Notes: generated from the letters alone by a model not told the origin. 11,209 nucleotides of DNA from Acidiferrobacter sp. (GCA_002694065.1 NZKZ01000144.1:1-11209), one strand, 5' to 3'. Positions 1-7,317 are shown, counted from the first letter of the stretch. Program-made: numbers and translations.

Positions 1-1049
1 AGTTTTGTGTATAGGGCTTTCTCACCGAAGGAGAGTGACGCCATGTTGCCATCGTCATCGCGGTGGATAACCGTTTTGCCATCGGCCTGTTCGCTGATGT
101 GGATACGTTGTTTGACCGCCATACTGATGAGCGCGCAGGAAAAGGCTCTGCTGTCAAAACCCATTTTCAGGATATATCGTGCGGCTGCGGGAGACAGTCC
201 CTCGGGAGGTTCGAATCGTGGAATGATGGTGCCACCACTCGGGTCGCGTCCCACCCGATGCCAAGCGAAGAGAAAGTACAAAAACACCAACAGCGTGCCC
301 GGCCATCCGACGACCGCCACAGGGTTATCTCTCACCCAGAAACCAAGACGCTGCTGGCCAGTCGGCTCATTCACATATCCCTTGGGCCACCCCACGACCA
401 CCGTGAGCCCGGCGCCCGGTGCAAGGGTCGCGTTCGTTGTGAAAGTGACGGATGCATCGGAGGCGATTGTCGATCGGTAATCCCGATCGCGTGAGCCGGA
501 GGGTCCGGTGTAGCCTGTGGCCTGAATCTGGTGAGACGGTACGCCTTGGGGGAGGGCGATCGTGACGACTGCCTCATCAATTTGAAACTCCCAATCGTTA
601 CCCGTGGCGTTCCAGTAAAGCTCGTCATGATCAGCAAAGAATCCCAATTGCCGGTCTGTCTGGTAGGTCAGGGTGTAGCGGTACTCTCCAGGCGAAAGAA
701 ATCTGTCGTGCTGCCCGATATAGATGCGAACGCCATTGCTGAGGTTTTCGGTGTGGTGGGCTTCAGGACGGCCGTCCCGCGTCACATGCAATAGTTGAAA
801 ACCCACCCTGTGCTGTCGGTTGTCGTGATCGCGGTAGTCGGTTGGGAAGTCGCGGTAAATGCCTCGCTTGATCTTGTTTCCTTCCGCGACGACCGTAATG
901 GTTTCCGTGACAGTGAGTGCGCCGCTTGGCATCACCGTCACGTGGCTTTGAAACAGGCGGATACGCTCGGCGGCAAGAGAAGGCAGCGGTGCAGCGAGCG
1001 TCACCAGCAGCGACGCCAGAAGGAAGAGCCTGGAGTACCACCCGCTCAT
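1..1049 (-). CDS. DUF2207 family membrane protein, partial (C-terminus outside the window)
   Basis: This is a predicted membrane protein of the DUF2207 (YciQ-like) family, whose biochemical role is unknown; it commonly sits beside lemA. The frame is open for 349 codons from the ATG at 1049 and is cut by the left edge. Residues 1-27 form a signal peptide (hydrophobic core LFLLASLLVTLAA, cleavage probably after PSLAA). The extracytoplasmic domain shows the family hallmarks GIYRDFP (63-69) and YWNATGNDWEFQI (145-157). A membrane segment lies at about 242-263, followed by the cytoplasmic hallmarks HRVGRDPSGG (264-273) and PRFEPPEGLSPAAARYI (277-293). The second membrane region and glycine-rich tail typical of the family would lie beyond the edge. 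The start is set by the shared base with the lemA stop (TGATG, 1-nt overlap), which implies translational coupling; I see no strong Shine-Dalgarno sequence. The family call is secure and the function is not. Confidence 0.9.
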   Translation of the reverse strand, partial: MSGWYSRLFLLASLLVTLAAPLPSLAAERIRLFQSHVTVMPSGALTVTETITVVAEGNKIKRGIYRDFPTDYRDHDNRQHRVGFQLLHVTRDGRPEAHHTENLSNGVRIYIGQHDRFLSPGEYRYTLTYQTDRQLGFFADHDELYWNATGNDWEFQIDEAVVTIALPQGVPSHQIQATGYTGPSGSRDRDYRSTIASDASVTFTTNATLAPGAGLTVVVGWPKGYVNEPTGQQRLGFWVRDNPVAVVGWPGTLLVFLYFLFAWHRVGRDPSGGTIIPRFEPPEGLSPAAARYILKMGFDSRAFSCALISMAVKQRIHISEQADGKTVIHRDDDGNMASLSFGEKALYTK

Positions 1050-1609
1050 CAGAAATCGACTTTGGGCAGGGTCCGTTCTGTGGCCAGTTCGATTTCAAAG
1101 AATTCAGCAAGCTGGAATCTGAAAATCCCTGCAATCAGGTTGCTGGGGAAAGATTCCACCAGGACGTTCCAGTCGCGCACGGTACCGTTGTAATAACGTC
1201 TCGCCAACTGTACCTGTTCTTCAGTTTCATGCAGTTTCTGTTGAAGATCGAGGAAGCCGGCGTTGGCCTTGAGGTCTGGATAGCCTTCTGCCACCGCCAA
1301 TATGCCTCCAATTGCCCGAGAGAGATCGCTCTCGTGCTGTGCAATCTTGGAAACACTCTCCCCGGTGTCAGTGCCGGTTCGCAGACGGGTTAAAGAATCT
1401 AGTGTTCCCTGCTCGTGGCCCATATATCCTTTTACCGCTTCGATCACATTGGGAATCAGGTTGTGACGGCGCTTGAGTTGGACGTCGATCCCGCTCCATG
1501 CCTCGCGCACATTATTCTTGTGCCGAATAAACCGGTTATAGGTCCAGATCAGCCACGCTGCTATCACGATGAGCAATATCAAAACGACGCCAAAGATGTT
1601 CACTTCCAA
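1049..1609 (-). CDS. lemA: LemA family protein
   Basis: A LemA-family protein of 186 residues, the usual size. It is a small membrane-anchored helical protein with its N-terminus outside and its coiled helices on the cytoplasmic side; its molecular role is undefined, although the family tends to pair with DUF2207 or protease genes. One membrane segment spans residues 5-23. The signature block at 24-66 includes YNRFIRHKNNVREAW and IDVQLKRRHNLIPN. A second conserved helical block lies at 110-148 (YPDLKANAGFLDLQQKL, ARRYYNGTVRDWN), then FPSNLIA at 154-160. I place the start at TTG 1609 because GGGAGGG (1615-1621) lies 5 nt upstream of it. A GTG two codons in (1603) is the alternative, with an 11-nt gap to the same ribosome site. 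The gene shares one base with the downstream DUF2207 gene, so the two are probably cotranscribed. A CRP-like site and promoter candidate lie upstream. Confidence 0.93.
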   Translation of the reverse strand: MEVNIFGVVLILLIVIAAWLIWTYNRFIRHKNNVREAWSGIDVQLKRRHNLIPNVIEAVKGYMGHEQGTLDSLTRLRTGTDTGESVSKIAQHESDLSRAIGGILAVAEGYPDLKANAGFLDLQQKLHETEEQVQLARRYYNGTVRDWNVLVESFPSNLIAGIFRFQLAEFFEIELATERTLPKVDF

Positions 1610-1614
1610 AACTG

Positions 1615-1621
1615 CCCTCCC
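1615..1621 (-). promoter_or_regulatory. Ribosome binding site deciding the TTG start of lemA
   Basis: GGGAGGG on the minus strand is a strong Shine-Dalgarno match. It lies 5 nt before TTG (1609-1607) and 11 nt before GTG (1603-1601). No ATG lies at a usable distance, so a non-ATG start is forced, with TTG better placed. Confidence 0.6.
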
Positions 1622-1664
1622 AGGATCGTGTGAGATCGCTGCTATGCTTGAGATGGATAACAGA

Positions 1665-1694
1665 ACTATAGGTCAGTATTTAATCAGCTGGCAG
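1665..1694 (-). promoter_or_regulatory. Candidate sigma-70 promoter for lemA-DUF2207
   Basis: On the minus strand, CTGCCA (1694-1689, 4 of 6 matches to TTGACA) is followed after 18 nt by TATAGT (1670-1665, 5 of 6 matches to TATAAT). This puts a transcription start near 1658-1657, about 49 nt before the lemA TTG. The spacing is one base above the optimum and the -35 box is weak, which would suit an activator-dependent promoter. The prediction is by eye. Confidence 0.35.
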
Positions 1695-1710
1695 AGTTTT
1701 TACACCGTGA

Positions 1711-1726
1711 TGTGATCTGGGTCACG
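1711..1726 (-). promoter_or_regulatory. CRP/FNR-superfamily-like operator upstream of lemA
   Basis: TGTGATCTGGGTCACG (plus-strand reading) matches the CRP core consensus TGTGA-N6-TCACA at nine of ten specified bases. Its centre, 1718.5, is about 60-61 nt upstream of the transcription start inferred from the candidate promoter. That is the classical position for a class I activator site in enteric CRP promoters. It overlaps the stop codon of the upstream oxidoreductase gene (1722-1724). It could be chance or belong to another member of the CRP/FNR superfamily. Confidence 0.4.
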
Positions 1727-3782
1727 CGGGTCGAATCCAGATTCTCGTGTCATGAAAAGCAGCGCCACCGACCGGCGCGACCGGATCGGCCCCGGTCAGA
1801 ACGTTGATGCCCTTGCCGCCGGCGAATGCGCGGTTTGGCCAGATACTCTCGACGATCACCACACCGCGCTGCGCGGTTTCAACGACTTCTGCCGCAATGG
1901 GAATTTCCCCGCGAAGATTGCCCAGCCGGATGGTGTCGCCGCTATTGACCTTCAGGTCACGGGCATCCTCCGGATGCAGCATGGCGCTCGGCCGCTTGTG
2001 GCGCCGACTGGACGTTGGGGTTTCGGTAAACGTTGAATTCAGGTAATGGCGTGCGGGTGCGGTGACCAGGCGGTAAGGCATTTCGCTGTTTGCCGCCTCA
2101 ATAACGTCCCAGTGATCTGGCAGGGCGGGCATGACAGCACCGGCCGGACCAAAACCGTGTGGCATAAGAGCATCCCAGTCAGGTGAGAAGTGAAATCGCC
2201 TGTCGGCGTGGCCGAAGCCTTCGAGATAGTGCGCTTCCCGGAAGTCGGGTTGGCAGTCGATCCAGTGTTGCTGTTCCAGATCCGCAAGTTGACCCCAGCC
2301 TGAGTCCTGCAGCGTTCGGTCAATGATTTCTCGAGGGGTCAACTCAAAGCCCGGATGTTGGGCGCCAAGTCGTTTTGCCAGTGCACAGATGACTTCATGA
2401 TTTGAGCGGCAGCCCTCGGGTGGGTTAACGATCTTGGGGCCGAGCGTAATGTGCTGATGCCCTCCCGCCTGATACACGTCATCGTGCTCAAGGAACATGG
2501 TGGCGGGCAGTATGATGTCTGCCATCTCAGCTGTTTCGGTCATGAATTGCTCATGCACACAGACAAAAAGATCCTTTCGCGCAAAACCCTCATGCACCCG
2601 GTTGAGATCCGGCGCTACCGACATAGGATTGGTGTTCTGAATAAAGAGCGCGGTAACGGGTGGCCCGTCTTTGATGTCCTGCTTATCTCCGGTCAGGATA
2701 GCCCCAATGCGGGATTGATCCAGCATCCGCACATCCGGGTCCAGATGGTCCAGACCCTCCAGCAGCGTCTTATCCCAATGGTAGATGCCTCCATTGCTGT
2801 GAAAAGCCCCACCTCCCTCGTGGCGCCAACTGCCGGCAACGGCAGCGATGGAAAGCGCCGCATGCATGCTGGCAGCGCCGTTGCGCTGTCGGGTAAAACC
2901 GTAGCCAAGGCGAAAAAAAGTCTTGGGCGTTTCGCCGATCATCCCGGCCAGGGTTTCAATCTGGCTGGCCGGCACGCCGCTGATGTGTTCCGCCCACGCG
3001 GGATCGCGTGATTGCAGATGGGCCTCAAGGGCATCAGGACAGTCCGTATAGGCCTCGAGATATTCCCGATCGGCCTTGTTGTCACGAAACAGCACATGCA
3101 TCAGCGCGCAGGCGAGCGCGCCGTCGGTTCCCGGCTGAACACAAAGGAAAAGATCAGCCTGCTTCGCCGTGGCATTGTTGTAGGTATCAATAACAACAAT
3201 CTTGGCGCCACGCTCACGCCGCGCCTTCAGCGCATGGGTCATGACATTGATCTGGGTACTTGCGGCGTTGGTGCCCCAGATGATGACGAGATCCGACTTG
3301 CCCATTTCCCGTGGGTCCACGCCAGTGAGGCGTCCGGTTCCGGCCAGGAAGCCATTCCAGGCCATGTTGACGCAGATCGTCGAGTGAAAGCCGGAATATT
3401 TTTTGACGTGACGAAGGCGATTGATCCCGTCACGCATAACCAGTCCCATGGTGCCGGCATACTGGTAGGGCCAGACAGCCTCGCTGCCGTCGCGCTGCTC
3501 AGCTTTAAGCAGCTGCTCGGCGACTTCATCCAGGGCATCCTCCCAACTGATCGGCGAGAACTGGCCGCTGCCTTTTTCGCCGGTACGTTTCAGTGGCTGG
3601 GTCAGGCGGTCTGGATGATGGATTCGTTCGCTATAGCGGGCAACCTTGCTGCAGATGACGCCGGCCGTATAGGTCTGTTCTGAGGCGCCTCGGACCTTGC
3701 CGATGGTGTTGTCATCGAGTTTTTCAACCTCCAGCGCACAGGTGGAAGGGCAGTCGTGCGGGCAAGCGCTGTAGTGTGTCAT
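1722..3782 (-). CDS. Molybdopterin-dependent oxidoreductase (DMSO reductase/formate dehydrogenase superfamily), single subunit
   Basis: A catalytic subunit of the bis-molybdopterin enzyme superfamily, 686 residues. The N-terminal 4Fe-4S domain has cysteines C7, C11, C15 and C44 (Cx3Cx3Cx28C) within ACPHDCPSTCALEVE and GVICSKVARY. The molybdopterin core follows at about 50-540; ICVNM at 136-140 is where the molybdenum ligand is expected, so C137 is the likely ligand (S134 less likely). IDTYNNATAKQAD (198-210) followed by VQPGTDGALACAL (215-227) is the conserved cofactor-contact block. The C-terminal molydopterin dinucleotide-binding domain covers about 568-686. There is no twin-arginine signal, so the enzyme is cytoplasmic. 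No FeS or NAD-binding partner subunit is adjacent, so the electron acceptor is unknown. The ATG at 3782 overlaps the amidase stop by 4 nt (ATGA), making this the last gene of a coupled three-gene operon. Substrate cannot be read from sequence. Confidence 0.92.
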   Translation of the reverse strand: MTHYSACPHDCPSTCALEVEKLDDNTIGKVRGASEQTYTAGVICSKVARYSERIHHPDRLTQPLKRTGEKGSGQFSPISWEDALDEVAEQLLKAEQRDGSEAVWPYQYAGTMGLVMRDGINRLRHVKKYSGFHSTICVNMAWNGFLAGTGRLTGVDPREMGKSDLVIIWGTNAASTQINVMTHALKARRERGAKIVVIDTYNNATAKQADLFLCVQPGTDGALACALMHVLFRDNKADREYLEAYTDCPDALEAHLQSRDPAWAEHISGVPASQIETLAGMIGETPKTFFRLGYGFTRQRNGAASMHAALSIAAVAGSWRHEGGGAFHSNGGIYHWDKTLLEGLDHLDPDVRMLDQSRIGAILTGDKQDIKDGPPVTALFIQNTNPMSVAPDLNRVHEGFARKDLFVCVHEQFMTETAEMADIILPATMFLEHDDVYQAGGHQHITLGPKIVNPPEGCRSNHEVICALAKRLGAQHPGFELTPREIIDRTLQDSGWGQLADLEQQHWIDCQPDFREAHYLEGFGHADRRFHFSPDWDALMPHGFGPAGAVMPALPDHWDVIEAANSEMPYRLVTAPARHYLNSTFTETPTSSRRHKRPSAMLHPEDARDLKVNSGDTIRLGNLRGEIPIAAEVVETAQRGVVIVESIWPNRAFAGGKGINVLTGADPVAPVGGAAFHDTRIWIRPA

Positions 3783-5188
3783 GAGTCAGGGTCTCGAGGA
3801 TCAATGGGCAATGCGCCAGATAACCTTAGCAGATTCTCAAGGGCGCTGGCAGCCGCGAGCAATCTTGTTTCTTCACGAACGGGCGCTGCAATCTGTAAAC
3901 CCACTGGCAACCCGCTTTGGGTAAATCCGCAGGGGACTGACAGCGCCGGAGCGCCAAGGACGGTAAAGGCGTATGCAATCGAACACCACTCGATGTAGTT
4001 CGAAAATTCATGATCGCCGACCCGTTGAACAAAACGCTGCTCCACCGGGTAGGGTGGCACAACGGTCGCGGGCGTCAAAATCAGATCGAAATCAGAAAAG
4101 AACGTGTTTGCCCGCCTGTAGATTTCCGATCTTTCCACCATCGCGTTCATGATGTCCTGGCCTGTGAGGGCGAGCCCCTTTTCTACATTCCAGACAATTT
4201 CCGGTTTGAAGGTGTCACGGTTTGCCTCGAGTTCAGGGCCAAGAGAAGTCGCAAAGGAAAGCGCGCGATGGACCTGGAAAACATCCTGTAAACCTGAAAA
4301 ATCGGGCTGCGCTTTCTCGACGTGGGCGCCAAGCTCTTCGAACCTTAAAGCCGCCCGCTCACAAATTTCGGCGACTTCAGGATCGACCGGAGTGACACCA
4401 AGGTCCGGCGAAAACGCGATCCGGGGAGGCACATGCTCGCGGATCGCAGCCTCTTCAAATGACTCGGCGGGGTCGTCAAGGGACATCGGATCCCGACTGT
4501 CATAGCCTGCCATGACATCCAATAGCATGGCCGCGTCATTGACGTTACGCGCCATGGGCCCTTCCATGCTGAGGCGGTTGAATGCGGTCTGGCCTGGATC
4601 TGACGCGATGCGGCCCTGGCTGGGACGCAGCCCCACAATTGAGCAGAAGCTCGCCGGGTTGCGCAGCGAGCCGCCAAGATCAGATCCGGTTGCAAGCCAC
4701 GCCATCCCGGTTGCGAGGGCGACGGCTGAGCCTCCCGAGGATCCTGCCGCTGAAAGCGCTGTGTTCCAGGGGTTCCGGGTAAATCCAAAGACATCATTGA
4801 AGGTATTGGCTCCGGCGCCAAATTCGGGGGTATTGGATTTGGCATAGACAATGCCACCGGCTGCCTCAATGCGCTCGACGAGGAGATCAGAAACCTCGGG
4901 GATGTGATCCCGGTATGCCATCGAGCCGAATGTGGTGCGCACGCCGCTGACTGGCAAAAGGTCTTTGATGGCCACAGGGATGCCGGCAAGCGGCAGGCCG
5001 GAAAGATCCCCTTCGCGGGCACGTTGCCGAGCCCGCTCAAAACAAAGTGTTGGCAAGGCATTGACGGCGCTATCCACTTCACTGATGCGGTGCTCTAGCG
5101 CGTCGAGAAGCTCGAGCGGGCTGACTTGCCGCTCCTTGAGGAGATCGCGCACCGAACGCGCGGAAAGGCGGATGAGTTCCATCGTCAT
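3779..5188 (-). CDS. Amidase-signature family hydrolase
   Basis: A hydrolase of the amidase signature family, 469 residues, which cleaves a carboxamide or similar C-N bond in the cytoplasm. The Ser-cisSer-Lys triad is intact: K75 in AIKDL, S150 in AGSSGGSA and S174 in GSDLGGSLRNPA. The spacings of 75 and 24 residues are, from memory, the same as in mammalian fatty acid amide hydrolase (K142, S217, S241). The C-terminal block ending in VLGAPALSVPCGFTQSGLPVG is also typical. There is no Gat-complex context (no gatB or gatC) and the PSQGR stretch after the nucleophile resembles free-standing amidases, so a GatA role is unlikely. It starts at ATG 5188, overlapping the hydratase stop by 4 nt, and its own stop overlaps the next gene by 4 nt. 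An ATG two codons later is an alternative start. The substrate is unknown; the neighbours suggest a catabolic intermediate. Confidence 0.93.
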   Translation of the reverse strand: MTMELIRLSARSVRDLLKERQVSPLELLDALEHRISEVDSAVNALPTLCFERARQRAREGDLSGLPLAGIPVAIKDLLPVSGVRTTFGSMAYRDHIPEVSDLLVERIEAAGGIVYAKSNTPEFGAGANTFNDVFGFTRNPWNTALSAAGSSGGSAVALATGMAWLATGSDLGGSLRNPASFCSIVGLRPSQGRIASDPGQTAFNRLSMEGPMARNVNDAAMLLDVMAGYDSRDPMSLDDPAESFEEAAIREHVPPRIAFSPDLGVTPVDPEVAEICERAALRFEELGAHVEKAQPDFSGLQDVFQVHRALSFATSLGPELEANRDTFKPEIVWNVEKGLALTGQDIMNAMVERSEIYRRANTFFSDFDLILTPATVVPPYPVEQRFVQRVGDHEFSNYIEWCSIAYAFTVLGAPALSVPCGFTQSGLPVGLQIAAPVREETRLLAAASALENLLRLSGALPIDPRDPDS

Positions 5189-5973
5189 AGCGGCGTTACC
5201 TGTAATTCAACTACGGCGGGAAGATCATAGTGAGCCACAATTTTTTCTCCCGGGGCACTGTCGTAAATATCGGTCATCACGCCTGTGGTGACGATCTCGC
5301 CTGCTGCCAGAGTCGTCCCCATGGCGTTGAGGTGATTGGCAAGCCAGGCAACGACCCCAAAAGGCCCGCCGTCCACGTTACTGGCAACCCCCTCACGCAC
5401 GGTGATACCGTTCGCTGTCAGCGTCACCCTGGTTTGTTCAATTCTGTCGGCAGACCAGTTTTCGACAGCTTTGCCCAGCACCAGATGGCGATGGACGCCG
5501 TTATCGGCGATAGCGCTCAAAAAACCCATCAGTGGCCAGCTTGAAAACCGGCTTTCCACAACTTCCACCGATGGCATCACGGCTTCAATATGGTCGATGA
5601 CATCCGTTCGTTGCCAGTTTTTCGAAGGAACGAGATCCTTGCCGATGCGCACCGCGATCTCGGGCTCGATGCCAATCATGTGAAGCGTTGCGGCATCAAT
5701 GGCAGCGGGTGAGGTCGACAGCTCTTTTTCAAAACATCGGCCACTGAACGGAGAGTCGAGCGCAAGCATTTGTCGTGCTGTAGCGTTGGTACAGCCTACC
5801 TTGTAACCCACAGGTCTGCCTGAATGATCACTTAACAAAGACACAAGCTCTGCCTGCGCGGCATAGGCCTGTGCTTTATCGGCGGGCAGGGCGCTTTCGG
5901 GAAGAGCCGTCAGAGCCTTTCCCGGCTTTCGCGCCTGAAGCAGCAGTTGGGCCGCGGCGTTCTTGTCGGACAT
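5185..5973 (-). CDS. 2-oxo-4-pentenoate hydratase / 4-oxalocrotonate decarboxylase family protein
   Basis: A member of the MhpD/HpaH/DmpE/XylI branch of the fumarylacetoacetate hydrolase superfamily, 262 residues, close to E. coli MhpD in length. These Mg- or Mn-dependent enzymes add water to 2-hydroxydienoates or decarboxylate 4-oxalocrotonate, usually after aromatic ring cleavage. Visible landmarks are GYKVGCTN (56-63, with K58 matching the conserved lysine), GIEPEIAVRIGKDL (101-114, metal ligands E103 and E105), PSVEVVESRFSSW (134-146, third metal ligand E137) and AIADNGVHRHLVLG (154-167). The late block GGPFGVVAWLANHL (202-215) and AAGEIVTTG (223-231) is also characteristic. Sequence alone does not separate hydratase from decarboxylase. 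It is the first gene of the operon and is coupled by ATGA to the amidase. The start at ATG 5973 has only a weak GGGA about 10 nt upstream. No ring-cleavage dioxygenase is nearby, which is unusual for this family. Confidence 0.88.
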   Translation of the reverse strand: MSDKNAAAQLLLQARKPGKALTALPESALPADKAQAYAAQAELVSLLSDHSGRPVGYKVGCTNATARQMLALDSPFSGRCFEKELSTSPAAIDAATLHMIGIEPEIAVRIGKDLVPSKNWQRTDVIDHIEAVMPSVEVVESRFSSWPLMGFLSAIADNGVHRHLVLGKAVENWSADRIEQTRVTLTANGITVREGVASNVDGGPFGVVAWLANHLNAMGTTLAAGEIVTTGVMTDIYDSAPGEKIVAHYDLPAVVELQVTPL

Positions 5974-6117
5974 CAGAATCTAATCCCATTGTTACCAGTG
6001 CCCGGCAAGTCTATCCGAGTCACAGCGCAATGAGACCGGCCCGACGTGATTTTTCTGGTATCTATGGCGTCTGCCCGATATGATTGCGCGCTCTGGTTTT
6101 TTCGCTGTACTTTATAT
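5974..6117. promoter_or_regulatory. Divergent intergenic region between the hydratase operon and the ene-reductase gene
   Basis: These 144 bases separate two divergently transcribed units and must carry the promoter for the hydratase-amidase-oxidoreductase operon and probably one for the ene-reductase. I cannot assign either confidently. TTGCGC (6084-6089) followed by an AT-rich run ending TTTATATATG is the best plus-strand candidate. On the minus strand TTGCCG sits 17 nt before GATTAG, which is weak. A 7-bp inverted pair, GCGCAAT (6025-6031) and ATTGCGC (6083-6089), may be chance. No local regulator gene is present. Confidence 0.4.
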
Positions 6118-7275
6118 ATGCCTGTTGAATCACATCTTTTTAGCCCGCTAAAGATCCGCGACCTCACCCTCGCAAACCGGTTGGTGATCTCGCCGATGTG
6201 TCAGTACAGTGCTGGCGACGGCATCGCGAATGACTGGCATATGGTGCACCTTGGGAAGTTTGCCCAGGGCGGTGCCGGAGTGGTCTTTACGGAAGCCGCG
6301 GCAGTCCAGCGCAGAGGCCGCATTACCCACGGAGACCTAGGGATCTGGTCGGATGCACATGCCCAGGCGTTGTCGGGTATTACCGGCTTTATCCGAAGCA
6401 TGGGCTCTGCCTCAGCAATACAGCTTGCTCACGCAGGAAGAAAGGCTGCCATGCAGCGGCCGTGGCATGGGAACGGTCCACTTGATGACAGTGACCGCCG
6501 ACGTGGCGAAGAGCCCTGGCAGGTGATCGCACCGTCGGCAGAACCCGTGGGCGAGGGCTGGCTGCTTCCGGTTGAAATGAGTCCTGCTGAGATCACTCAG
6601 GTTGTGGAGGATTTTGCAGCGGCTGCCAGGCGTTCCGATCAGGCCGGATTCGATATTGCGGAAGTCCATGCGGCGCATGGCTATCTTGCGGCGAGCTTCC
6701 TGTCGCCGGTAAGCAATCATCGAGCCGATGGGTATGGGGGCGATCGCTCGGGACGGTCGAGAATGCTGCTCGAGACGGTTGAGGCGGTCAGGGGGGCATG
6801 GCCGGAAGGCAAACCGCTTTTTGTCCGCGTGTCGGCGGTTGACGGGGCGCCTAAGGGCTGGTCACTCGAGGATACCGTCGCGCTTGCCAAAGATCTGAAA
6901 GGCTTGGGTGTAGATGTGATCGATTGCTCTTCGGGCGGTATCCTTGGTTCCGCAACGGCGGCAAAAGGACCCCCGCCACAGCCTGGCTTTCAGGTGCCTT
7001 ACGCCCGCGCGGTAAAAGAAGCAGCCGGGCTCAGGACTCAGGCAGTGGGGTTGGTATTGACGGCTGAACAAGCCGAGGCGATCGTTGCCAAAGGGCAGGC
7101 CGATCTCGTCGCAATTGGCCGGGAGGCGCTGCTCGATCCCAACTGGCCGCTGAATGCGGCACTGTCGCTGGATGCAGACCCGGAATGGAATCAGTGGCCC
7201 AAGCAGTACGGCTGGTGGCTTTCCCGACGCGCCAAGGTCCTGGAGGCTTTGGCGCAGGCGTCAGGTGATGCTTAA
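6118..7275 (+). CDS. NADH:flavin oxidoreductase, class III Old Yellow Enzyme (YqjM-like ene-reductase)
   Basis: An FMN-dependent ene-reductase of 385 residues that reduces activated C=C bonds using NAD(P)H. The YqjM-type (class III) signature is clear: RLVISPMCQYSA at 21-32 with C28 and Y30 matching YqjM C26 and Y28, and IQLAHAGRKA at 101-110 with the flavin-contacting Q102. HAAHGYL at 184-190 carries the substrate-binding pair H184/H187. FLSPVSNHRADGYGG (194-208) and the FMN-phosphate block ADLVAIGREALLDPNWPL are also present. The C-terminal tail reads QYGWWLSRR where YqjM has its inter-subunit arginine finger (QYxR). I choose ATG 6118 because it gives the normal family N-terminus, although it lacks a Shine-Dalgarno sequence. 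An in-frame GTG at 6046 would add 24 residues with no family counterpart. The gene lies 54 nt upstream of the amidinotransferase gene and diverges from the hydratase operon. The physiological substrate is unknown. Confidence 0.93.
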   Translation: MPVESHLFSPLKIRDLTLANRLVISPMCQYSAGDGIANDWHMVHLGKFAQGGAGVVFTEAAAVQRRGRITHGDLGIWSDAHAQALSGITGFIRSMGSASAIQLAHAGRKAAMQRPWHGNGPLDDSDRRRGEEPWQVIAPSAEPVGEGWLLPVEMSPAEITQVVEDFAAAARRSDQAGFDIAEVHAAHGYLAASFLSPVSNHRADGYGGDRSGRSRMLLETVEAVRGAWPEGKPLFVRVSAVDGAPKGWSLEDTVALAKDLKGLGVDVIDCSSGGILGSATAAKGPPPQPGFQVPYARAVKEAAGLRTQAVGLVLTAEQAEAIVAKGQADLVAIGREALLDPNWPLNAALSLDADPEWNQWPKQYGWWLSRRAKVLEALAQASGDA

Positions 7276-7317
7276 GGATGTTTTCTGGCCAGGTTTTTAA
7301 TTGAACAAAATGCACAT

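Noticed and set aside
7..494. Plus-strand open frames opposite the left-edge gene.
   Set aside because: The minus strand carries an uninterrupted DUF2207 protein with signal peptide and family motifs through the whole stretch.
1694..1726. A terminator for the Mo-oxidoreductase operon from GTGA/TCAC pairing followed by GTGTAAAAA on the minus strand.
   Set aside because: The stem is only 4 bp with no U-tract; the palindrome fits a protein-binding site better than a terminator.
2451..3683. Long open frames on the plus strand (2451-3011 and 3012-3683) opposite the Mo-oxidoreductase gene.
   Set aside because: Their translations show no recognisable domain and the minus-strand protein is fully conserved through the same bases; they are antisense shadows of a GC-rich gene.
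4345..5082. A 245-codon open frame on the minus strand inside the amidase gene.
   Set aside because: It is in a different frame of the same strand as a complete amidase with an intact catalytic triad, and its translation has no domain features.
3779..5188. Amidase as GatA of the glutamyl-tRNA amidotransferase.
   Set aside because: No gatB or gatC is nearby and the catabolic-type operon context and motif wording fit a free-standing amidase.
7285..7297. CTGGCCAG palindrome followed by GTTTTT between the ene-reductase and amidinotransferase genes, considered as a terminator.
   Set aside because: The palindrome is only 8 nt with no room for a loop, so the stem would be about 2-3 bp; this cannot form a convincing intrinsic terminator.
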